Shown here: in pieces, positions 56,092-64,000 of the stretch
How the letters are laid out: every line of letters starts with the position of its first letter
Numbering within the stretch: the stretch's first letter is position 1
Source of the DNA: Pollenia angustigena
Taxonomy: Eukaryota > Arthropoda > Insecta > Diptera > Polleniidae
Assembly: GCA_930367215.1 (NCBI GenBank)
Contig: OV884060.1
Span: 211,547,253-211,611,252, forward strand
DNA length: 64,000 nucleotides
Direction: 5' to 3'
Position numbers and translations under genes: made by a program
The notes under the pieces: model-generated
What the model was told of the DNA's origin: nothing
Seen by the model: only the letters and a program-made list of their open reading frames with translations
Databases searched by the model: none

Positions 56092-56493
56092 TAGGGTGGT
56101 TATAAGAAAACGCCAACACGTGCCTCATTGAGCATAAATTAGGGAAAAACAGTGATTTTTCACTAAAATTCGTATTTCTTTGTCCTTAATTAATGCTAAA
56201 TATCACTTTATCTATTGGTATAAGGAACAAAACTATCAATATCAATATTAATAAGAATAAAATTTCCTATAAAACAAGACTCGACTCAGGTTCGTAGAAT
56301 GAATGGTTTCGGTTATAAAGGCAAAGAAATACGGATTTTAGTGAAAAATCGCTGTTTTCCTTAATTTATTCTCAATGAGGCACATGTTAACATTATCCGA
56401 TTGGGCTGAAACTTTCTCTATCGCATGCTATTGGCATATATTAGGGAGTTGCGCCGATGGAAAATCCAATATTGATTTCTTGTAACCACCCTA
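56092..56493. mobile_element. Fold-back hAT MITE, 402 bp, 8-bp target duplication
   Basis: Ends TAGGGTGGTTATAAGAAA and, inverted, TAGGGTGGTTACAAGAAA. Perfect 8-bp duplications gtgcgtat at 56084-56091 and 56494-56501. Inner arms 'gtgcctcattgagcataaat' near 56130 and 'atttattctcaatgaggcac' near 56365 extend for about 60 bp each, with 'cagtgatttttcactaaaat' and its inverse further in. Confidence 0.9.
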
Positions 56494-56656
56494 GTGCGTA
56501 TATGCATACGTCTCATACATTCAATAAAGCAGTGACGGGCACATTTGCAAATCCTTTCTACGCGTGCATAGGAATAAAAATGCTGCTTGTGTGACGTCGA
56601 CACATATACACTATAAACTTCTTTGTGTGGTCTGTGACAATGTACGTTCGGCTGTT

Positions 56657-57395
56657 CCCAGTTGGCCCCGTCTTTAAGACATCCTCGAAGACGGATGCAC
56701 GACAATGTTAATTTCTGCACGACATGTAAGGGACAGCGGGAACAAATCGTCAACGACATTTTCGAACAAGTGTCGCGAAAATCGTGCACGACACAAAGAA
56801 AGACAATGTCGCCTACTTTATCATTAACGATTACCTGCATGACAATGTCGTCTATTTTGACGTCCACGACAAAAATTATGATATGGTTATCTAATTCAGA
56901 AAGTTTTCTAGTATAGTTTAAATTTTAATTTCTGTTATATGTTTTATATTCAACTCCTATACGCAACTCCATGTAATCCATTTTCCCGCCCGCGAATAAT
57001 TTCATCATCATTTTTGGTTTTATTGTTTAGAACTAATTTGTAAATTTTTTGTAATTAAAAAAAAAAGAATGTGAGAATTTGAAGAAAACCAAGCAAGTGA
57101 TTGAATAGCATTCAAGAAAACTTTGTCGTCAGTAGCTTTTAAACAAGACAACTTATAAGACAGTGTCGCTCATACTGTCCCACATAGAGTTTAATAGGCG
57201 ACAACTTATAAGACAAAGTCGCTCATATTGTCCCACATAAAGCTAAATAGAAGACAACTTACAAGACAACGTCGCTCAAACTGTCGTGCACGACGATTTC
57301 CTGTAAATTGTCTTCTAGAAAACCTAATCAACGGGGGACAAGTCGTGCATACATCATTGACGACGATGTCGTCAACGGCAATCTGGCCAACTGGG
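56657..57395. mobile_element. TIR element with iterated 'acgacaatgtcg' motifs
   Basis: Ends CCCAGTTGGCC and GGCCAACTGGG. 'cacgacaatg', 'cgacaatgtcgtc', 'caacttataagacaa.gtcgctcat' (three tandem units, 57148-57275) and 'gtcgtgcacgacg' recur throughout. No coding sequence; the frames here follow the repeats. Confidence 0.75.
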
Positions 57396-57624
57396 TTGCT
57401 TTGTTGTTATTTCGTCAACACAAGCATAAATGTGATAGTATGTGTGTGCCCTTCACTGCAATAAAGTGATAAAAACAAGGAACGGTAGCCTTATAAAAAA
57501 ATAATTAAAGTTTTCCTGCACAAGTACAAACATTCAGTCGATAGTAATATCGATATATCGATAGTGAAATCTGAACTATCGATAAATATCGATAGTAGAA
57601 AATATCGATAGTATCCCAGCACTA

Positions 57625-58795
57625 CTAGAGATACAGATCTGCTTTTTTCCTGACGCATTGACATGTTTTACCCAAAACTTAAAAAAAAATGCCGTAGAAA
57701 TACTTAAGTTTTCAAATGAGTTCTGTCGCATCTGAGAGACTTTTAACATTGCACGTCTAGTACAAATGGATTTGCGAAATCTTCTATATCCGCAAACATT
57801 GAGAATACTTTGTTTTTTAAATAAAATCTTATTAATATTTATTTTCAATATCAATAATCTCTTAGATATGAGTTTTGTTAATTTAAGCTTGTACTCAAAT
57901 TGAATATGAGAAGGGAAACCAGAAATATGCTTTAAATGACTTTTATGAGCATTTAATATGCAGCAAAAATTCCAAAATATGCCCTCAAAATTGTTTAAAA
58001 TATGGCCCAAAAAATCAAAAATTGCTCATTTAAAAAACAAAATATTAAACATTTGCATTTAAAAAAAAACAATACTAAAATTATAATCGGTAAAGTATTT
58101 ACAGACCAATTCGAAAAGAATTTAACCTGCTGTAAAATATTTTTTGGGCGCATTTTATCTAAATGCCAACATAATTAGATGGCTTACGTAATACGTACAT
58201 AAATAGTCTAATTTGGAAAAAAGTTCCAAATCACTTTAAAAAGTGATTCTCAGTTGATCGGCGTACTAAAAGATCGGTTCAGATTTCTATGTATTGCACA
58301 CATCGCCAAAAATTTATGTTTATAATTGCCTTTTCCTTAATTTTTGCTTTTATGTAAAATTTTAAAGTTTAAAATAACATAATCTTTAATGACCACCTGC
58401 TTTGTCTTAATTTAAGAGTAAAAATTAAATGTGGATGGCGAAATTAAAGCAACACGTTAGGTATACAGATAGATATTTAGAACAGAAAAGCCATCTGTTA
58501 ACCAGAATTTCGAAAAAAAAAAAATTTTTTTTTTTTTTTGCTGCGAAAGCTTATCAAAATATGCCTTAAAAAGGCAAAATATGCGCTAAACACTTAAAAA
58601 ATGCTGCAAAAAGGCTCTTTTAACTGAATTATGCAAAAAAATGCACCAAACGGTAAAATATGCCAAAATATGCACTAACAAATCGATGCCAAAATTCATA
58701 AAAAGCTCTAAAACGTATAAATATATAATTTCTGCCTTCATCGATCGCACAAGGAAAAACATGCAATTGCATATGGGCATTTCCTGGGGTCACGG
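57625..58795 (-). mobile_element. hAT-like relic of the 'atatgc' family
   Basis: 'aatatgc' motifs iterate from 57925 and again at 58560-58680. 'actaacaaatcgatgccaaa' near 58675 and 'gcaattgcatatgggcattt' near 58762 match the 3' end of the element at 3979-5148. The left boundary is unclear; 58000-58550 is AT-rich. Confidence 0.5.
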
Positions 58796-59710
58796 ACGTA
58801 CGTTCGTATGCTTTCGATGTACAAATAATATAGAAAACGTACGCAAAATAGAAGTCAACTTCGGCTGACAGTAGTGAAATGTAAAAATCTGCGAAATGAA
58901 ACGGAATTTTTAAAAGTGATTAATTTATTTTAAAAGTGTATTAATGTAAGGTTCCATCCAGTATTTACAAAATAAAATATCTCTCTTGGTTTTTATTTAA
59001 TTGGCTTATGTACCGGTCGCGAATGTACGGATCGCGAACGTACGATTTTTCCATATGTTTTTTTATGATTATCACCACGCATTTTCCCATAAATGTCTTC
59101 CAACTTCCTTAACAGAAAAGCTTAATACTCCTTTTACAATTGATTGTAATGGAGAGATTATGAAGAAAGAGTGTAAACATAACATATTTCTTGCATGTAA
59201 AATAAGTATATAAAAATGTCTTTAGAAGTAGAAAATACAGAAAAATATAAAATTTTCCAGTTTCCAGCCCAATTTCCTCAAGTAAAACAGCTCAGATATG
59301 CTAGGAAACCATTCTTTTATAAGAACATAGATTTTTTTTAATAATAAACAATAAAAGACGATGATAATCAACATTTTATTTTTTCATCCTGGTAGACCAT
59401 CCTGGGGAAATGCCCATATATATGGTTTCCCTGAATATAAGCATATCCAGCTAAAAGTCTACTTTTTGTAACGTAACGCCAGAAATAATTTAAACTGTTT
59501 CTCAAAGATGTTTATGTGTATAATTTACTTTTTTATATTTTTGTGTAAAGTGCAACTAGATCTGCATTTAGTAGATTACATTTATTTGCTTTCTATAGTA
59601 TATTTTTCGCTGGAAATGCCCATATGCCTTTTCGGTATCGCTGTTATATATTTTTTTTTTTTTTTTTTGAGTATCGGAATCGTATCGGCAAAAAAACGTA
59701 TCCATATACA
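58796..59710. other. Stretch with iterated 'cgtacgttcg' motifs, then AT-rich
   Basis: 'gacgtacgttcgtatgc' near 58796 and 'gaatgtacggatcgcgaacg' near 59021 look like inverted motif ends of a small element. 59050-59710 has 'ctggggaaatgcccatatat' near 59400 and no gene. Confidence 0.35.
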
Positions 59711-59895
59711 CGTGCCCGTAGTGGCACAAACGGTAGCACTGCAAAGAATTCTGATGCTGGGGATGTAATAATTCTCGAAACATGTAAGTTCGACCCGGGT
59801 TCAATCCCCCATCCAGTCAAGAATAAAATTATCAAAAAATTCCTTTCTTCACTAAAATAATTTAATGAAAATTAATTTGATGCAAATAACAAAAA
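59711..59895 (+). mobile_element. tRNA-derived SINE, full-length copy
   Basis: A box 'gtggcacaaacggtagcac' (about 59720-59740), B box 'gggttcaatcccc' (59797-59809), then 'cagtcaagaataaaattatc' and the 'attcctttcttcactaaaat' tail shared with the SINEs at 52.1-52.5 kb. Confidence 0.75.
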
Positions 59896-59907
59896 ATTTC
59901 AATAAAT

Positions 59908-60205
59908 AAGTGGGGAAATGTAAGATGAGATGAACCCACTGTTGTTTATTGTTGATGTGTTTTGTTTAAACTTTGATATTGTTACAAGTAGAACTGTTGC
60001 TGTAATTCTTATACGTTTAACAGTTTTATTTGGTTTAATATCTTTAGTTTGTCTAAAACCTTTATGGATGAAGTTTCCTGATGATCTGGCCTAAGCAACC
60101 AGTGAAATGCATTGGAATAGCTTATCCCATCAACAATAAATTTCAAGTGTTTTTATCAATAATAAAAACTGGGAATTAAGCACGAATAACAAAATCTTTT
60201 GAAAT
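59908..60205 (+). mobile_element. Family A copy with 11-bp target duplication
   Basis: Perfect direct repeats tttcaataaat at 59897-59907 and 60206-60216 flank it. Starts aagtggggaaatgtaagatg and ends aacaaaatcttttgaaat. The purine-rich 'gtggggaaa' is part of the element. The 11-bp duplication does not fit the 4-6 bp of LTR elements, so the superfamily is open. Confidence 0.8.
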
Positions 60206-60410
60206 TTTCAATAAATATTTATACGTATAAATCACAAAACGATATTTATAGTTCAACTGTGATACATTAACCATAACAAGCTGTGATATTTAATTACTTT
60301 TTTATTTTTTAATTAATTTTAAACAAATTCGTGTTTTATGTTGTAAAACTTGTGTGTTTTTTATTATAAAATGTAAATGTAACAAAGATTGAATATTTAA
60401 TAAACTAAAC

Positions 60411-60451
60411 TCCCAGATGAAGTTGGAAAATACCAACGAAACGTAGGATGA
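60411..60451 (+). other. Hammerhead-like core, possible Penelope-like element tip
   Basis: 'cagatga' + 'gttgg' + loop 'aaaata' + 'ccaac' + 'gaaacgtagg'. This is the order CUGAUGA, stem II, GAAA of hammerhead ribozymes with one core substitution (U to A). Penelope-like elements are known to carry such motifs. No flanking element body is recognised. Confidence 0.35.
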
Positions 60452-61987
60452 AAATATAAATAAATATTCTTTTATTGAAATACAAATGACCTTGGAAGCC
60501 TATTTAGAGCAATTCTAAGAAAATAATAAAGATATTTCTTTATTTTCACCAATGAACTATTATTTTATACAAAAATTAAAATGTTTACAAAACGCATTCT
60601 AAAATGTCTTTTAGTAACAAAAATCAAAAAGTATCTTTTTGAATCCAAAAAAAAGTACCCTTTTCTATTAAAAAGAATATTTGTGTTAATTTAAACACTG
60701 TGCTCGTTTTTAATATTGCATACATACTTTAAACAGGTTGTATTTTAAACCTTAGAAGTTGTATCACATAAATCTTTAACAAAAATCTCTCTTAATAGAA
60801 TTTACAAAACAAAAGACTTGAGCAGCAAACTTGTTAAATTTTTCTTTTTTTTTTATTTATTTATTCTTATTGAAATCATATTACAATTTCATTACAACAA
60901 ATATGTTTTGTTTAACAATAATTCTATTTCAATACACAAAAACAAAAAAAATAATGCAATTTCAAAGAAACAGATACTGCTGAAATAAAATTTTGCACTG
61001 GCAACAAACAACATTCTTTGCATATTAATTACACGCGATTTCATATTATCAAGTTATGATTTTGTTATAGAGTTTGTTTTCAATTCTTTTTCTTCTATGT
61101 TTTGTATTTTTGTGATTTAACCCCCACCAACAGTCAGTGGGCAAACAACACCCCGATATTAAAAGAAAAAAATTATAGTATTTGAAATTTTTTTCTAATT
61201 TTAATTGCATGGTATGGTGAAGTCGTCTGTTGGTTTGTTGCCATCGTCGTCTTGGTCTTGGCAAAATATAAATTACAGTGAGCAGCAGTTAGAAGAAATA
61301 AAAAAATGCCATAACTATAACACTTAAGGCTTTATTAGATATACTGTGGTACTATTCCATCAGTTTGCCAATTCATTGCTCAATGAAGCTGAAAGTTTAT
61401 TTTTATTATTTTTTATTTTGTTTAGGTTATTTTTTTTTTCTTGTTTGAAATGATTCTTTTTCATTTATTGTTTAGTTTTTAGATGCTTTACGTGATTTTT
61501 TGAAACAAGTGTTTTTTATAAAAAAAATTTTTTTTTTAGTTATTGGCAAGAAATTCTAACTATTTTTTTAATTCAATTGTTTTGGTTTATTGGTTTGTAA
61601 AAACGCTGTATAAGTTGAACTGAACTTAAATTAATACATATGTAGTTTAAACTCAACAGCTGTTAATTAGTGCCCCATATACATATCTTATGTAGTTTAA
61701 AAAGTTATAATGTGGCAGCACTACAATAAATATTGCCCGCTTTTATGCGTTAGGAGATGGTTTATATGTTGACTGATTTTTAGATGTGCCGGTTTAAAAA
61801 AGTTTTAAGACAAAAAGAGAGTTTAACTTGCACTGATTTATTAGCTCTTAGTGTCATAAATATTTTACAAGAGCAAGAATATCTTTGATCTGTACTTTTG
61901 CCAGAAATTGCTTTATCAAAGAATAATCGGCCATGTTCAAGAAATTAAAATGCATTGAAATTTAAATCGTTTGAGATCAGCAGCAGA
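60452..61987. other. Unannotated intronic stretch
   Basis: AT-rich, with some 'aaaaagta.ctttt' motifs near 60630 and moderate-complexity sequence near 61200-61290. No exon or element is supported. Confidence 0.4.
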
Positions 61988-62227
61988 CGTACTCTGTAAT
62001 TCGCTTAGCTAAAGCTAAATCTCGATCGCTAAAATGCCTTAGAGAAAACAAAATGTTAACATTTTAGCGATGACATTGAAAGAAAAAATTGAGGGGAATT
62101 AAATTTGTATGGTATTGGCAAATTTAGCAATGCACGTTACAGTATTGCATTTGTAGCCAAAAATCGCTTAATCAACTTTATAGATTTTTAGCGATAGAGA
62201 TTTAGCTTTAGCGAATTACAGAATACG
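61988..62227. mobile_element. Palindromic MITE, about 240 bp
   Basis: TIRs of about 45 bp starting CGTACTCTGTAATTCGCTTA and, inverted, CGTATTCTGTAATTCGCTAA, with 'gctaaatctc.atcgctaaaa' further in. 'atttagcgat' motifs recur in the centre. No target duplication seen. Confidence 0.8.
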
Positions 62228-62802
62228 GCTGCAGCATAGCTTTTCCTGCTTTTAAGAATCGTTTTCTTTGTTTAATCATCCCTTATTCGGATTTTAGTGA
62301 TCGCACAGTTTTATGTCTATTTATATGTATGTATGTATACGCATAAATGTAAATAGTGATATTATCTTATAATTGGCAGCTCTTTGTTCTTCCCGGCGTA
62401 TATGAGTTTATTTTCATCGCTTTATCCTGTCCAATTCTGGATGTCTTTTAACCTTGATGTTTCTCTTTTGCCTCCACCACGTCTTGCTTAAATTTTTCCT
62501 TTACGGATTCCTTGTAGAATTTTGTATTTATTGGTTCCCAATATGTATCCGAGACAGCGTTGCCGTTGAAAAGTTTCTAAAAGGGACACAAAAAGGGGAT
62601 TTTCCAAAAAACTGGTCACAAAAAGCACTGATTTGTATTTGTATATCTTAAGTTTCATGTTTTGCCGATTTTATATTTTAATATAGCGTTTTATTTTTGG
62701 AATTGTCGATGTGGCAATACCGTCATTTGACAATAAATAAATGGATTACGTTAGAAACGGACAACGTGGCGACCGCCAAGCCGTTAGTTAGTGTGCCGCC
62801 TA

Positions 62803-62932
62803 ATGTGTTGTTTCCAGGTGACAAGCAATTGATTGTGTAATAAAATTTATAAGAAAAGCACTCAAAAAACTGAGTTATTTTCATATAAATTGTTCGACAC
62901 AATCGCCTGTCACCTGGTAACAGCACATAAGA
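62803..62932. mobile_element. Small palindromic element
   Basis: Arms 'gtgttgtttccaggtgacaa' and 'tgtcacctggtaacagcac' (inverted: gtgctgttaccaggtgaca) continue inward as 'gattgtgt...tttata.gaaaa' and its inverse, about 50 bp each. Non-coding. Confidence 0.75.
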
Positions 62933-62959
62933 GAACGATAATGAGTGACTTGTTAAGTT

Positions 62960-63270
62960 GTCGATCGACATCGTGGGCCGTGCTGTATTTCTTCTTAGTA
63001 CTTGAAGTCCATGGTATTTTCAGAAGGCCTCCAATATCCTCTCATCTCATCTCTTGGACAAATTTCTACCCCATATAGTGGCTCCGAACAAATATAACAT
63101 TTTATAAAGAGCACTTTTGTTGCTACATTGATAACGGTACTGGTCACCACTTTGTTGTATTTAAAAAAGGTCATCTCTCGCCATCTCCATGCGGCATTTA
63201 ATTTCTTTTGACGGGTCATTTATCAAGACTTTTAAATATTTAAAACACCGCACTCGTTCGATTTCAATCT
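62960..63270 (-). pseudogene. LINE reverse transcriptase C-terminal relic
   Basis: The reverse strand reads KKLNAAWRWREMTFFKYNKV, VTSTVINVATKVLFIKCYIC and SEPLYGVEI. 'TKV..IKCYI...LLYG.E' is the usual pattern after the palm/thumb of RTE-like LINE polymerases. Short and partly degraded, so tentative. Confidence 0.4.
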
Positions 63271-63515
63271 ATATATGTGACAGCGCATAGAGAAAGGGAC
63301 CAGTAAGGTAAAGGAAGCAGTAAAAACCAACAACACGAAACAAGAGGTAGGAACGACCTACCTTGTTGGTTGACCAACAATGTTGAGATGTGTTGCTTTC
63401 AAATGAGACCAATACCAACACGCTCAGTGATGGTACACCAAAGATACAAAGATAAAATGGCTCTCCTGAAAAAAACCCTTAGGTCCATTTCTATTTTTCG
63501 CGTCACATATATAAA
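63269..63515. repeat. Small inverted-repeat-bounded segment
   Basis: 'tatatatgtgacagcg' at the left and 'cgcgtcacatatata' at the right, with 'accttgttggttgaccaaca' inside. Possibly a small MITE. Confidence 0.4.
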
Positions 63516-64000
63516 ATTGTAACGTTACTGACTGATTCATCATCGCACAGCCTAAACGCCGGAAGCTAAAAACTTGAAATTTGGACCGGAGATGGGTCTC
63601 TCCTAAGACGGGATTTTTGAAAATTCGAATGTTTAGGGGGTAAAAAGGGGTAAAAACAGGTAAATTCGATAACCGTATATCTCCAAAACTAAAAGAGATA
63701 CAATAAAACTGTAATACTTAACGTTGTTCTTTAGAAAAATAAGCGAACAAGTGTCTGGTACTTTTATGAAATCCGGCTCTTTTAGAGAGAAAACGGGTAA
63801 AACCTGAATTTTGGTACTTTTTTGTCACCCCATCTTTATTTTCAACGAATAAACCTAGACATAAAGTTTATACCACATTCGAAACTTATCAAAAAATACG
63901 AATATGAATTTGGTACTTTTTCGAAACTCGAACGTTTAAGGGGTGAAAATCGTTACTATTTTTGGTACTTTTTTAAAAAAACATTTTTCCCCATTTATTG
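63500..64000 (+). mobile_element. Helitron-like element, 5' portion (runs off window)
   Basis: 'actgactgattcatcatcgc' + 'acagcctaaacgcc' followed by 'aaacttgaaatttgg' and 'gggatttttgaaaattcgaa' resembles the 5' region of insect PIF1-type Helitron-like elements as I remember them. No protein is visible before the window end. Confidence 0.4.

Larger units (their letters stand above)
55610..57624. mobile_element. hAT element, 2.0 kb, with two nested insertions
   Basis: Ends TAGTGCTGGGAAACTATCGA and, inverted, TAGTGCTGGGATACTATCGA. Target duplications ctagagac (55602-55609) and ctagagat (57625-57632), 7 of 8 identical. 'atatcgatag' motifs iterate in both subterminal regions. It carries 56092-56493 and 56657-57395. 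No transposase. Confidence 0.88.
50919..64000 (+). other. Intron 5 or downstream region, incomplete
   Basis: It begins at the GTATGT donor of exon 5. No further exon with MH2-gene-like coding sequence was found before the window end, so either the intron exceeds 13 kb or a short or diverged exon was missed. Confidence 0.6.

Noticed and set aside
57200..57300. Tandem 'caacttataagacaa' units as a tiny satellite
   Set aside because: They are the iterated motifs of the TIR element 56657-57395 rather than an independent satellite.

Overview
The window is AT-rich nuclear DNA from a schizophoran, probably calyptrate, fly (blowfly or house-fly type). This is inferred from GT-AG introns, very long AT-rich introns, the transposon spectrum (hAT, Tc1/mariner, piggyBac, Helitron, Jockey-like and RTE-like LINEs, tRNA-derived SINEs) and the 'tataccctccacca' dispersed repeats familiar from higher flies. 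No bacterial features, CRISPR array or rRNA are present.

One host gene is recognisable, on the + strand and running through the whole window. Five internal exons (886-1043, 32294-32366, 42054-42221, 44748-44946, 50473-50918) join in frame to 348 codons with no stop. The first four (about 199 residues) encode a Smad-type MH2 domain. The fifth encodes a disordered Gly/Ser-, Gln- and Asn-rich segment ending in a proline-rich KPPKLPPRD motif. An MH2-only protein with such a tail fits the insect Expansion/Rebuff proteins, Smad-like regulators of chitin deposition and tracheal tube size. The start codon lies upstream and the 3' exons downstream of the window. Introns 1 to 4 are about 31.2, 9.7, 2.5 and 5.5 kb; intron 5 exceeds 13 kb.

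The rest is intron, largely made of nested mobile elements. Intron 1 holds dispersed repeats, a MITE split by a hAT element, a 5'-truncated LINE, mariner relics, a hAT element carrying a Helitron helicase fragment, a defective piggyBac element whose empty site survives in a paralogous copy, a cluster of TIR elements built from iterated short motifs (22.3-28.0 kb), and a degraded transposase-like ORF (28.7-29.3 kb). Intron 2 is dominated by a 6.2-kb hAT-bounded composite that splits a mariner relic. Intron 3 starts with a hAT MITE only 28 bp from the splice donor and contains a second 1.4-kb hAT-like element. Intron 4 carries a degenerate minisatellite interrupted by a tandem repeat pair. Intron 5 holds inverted SINEs, an RTE-like LINE, a mariner element, a 2-kb hAT element with two nested insertions, more SINEs and repeats, and a Helitron-like 5' end at the window edge.

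The most unusual object is the 1443-bp element at 23993-25435. It has long TIRs, a perfect 8-bp target duplication and iterated 'gaaataagtccc' motifs at both ends, and it contains just two convergent ORFs: a 58-residue stand-alone RING finger and an unrecognised 145-residue protein. Its terminus resembles the P-element terminus, and nearby elements with other motif vocabularies share this architecture.
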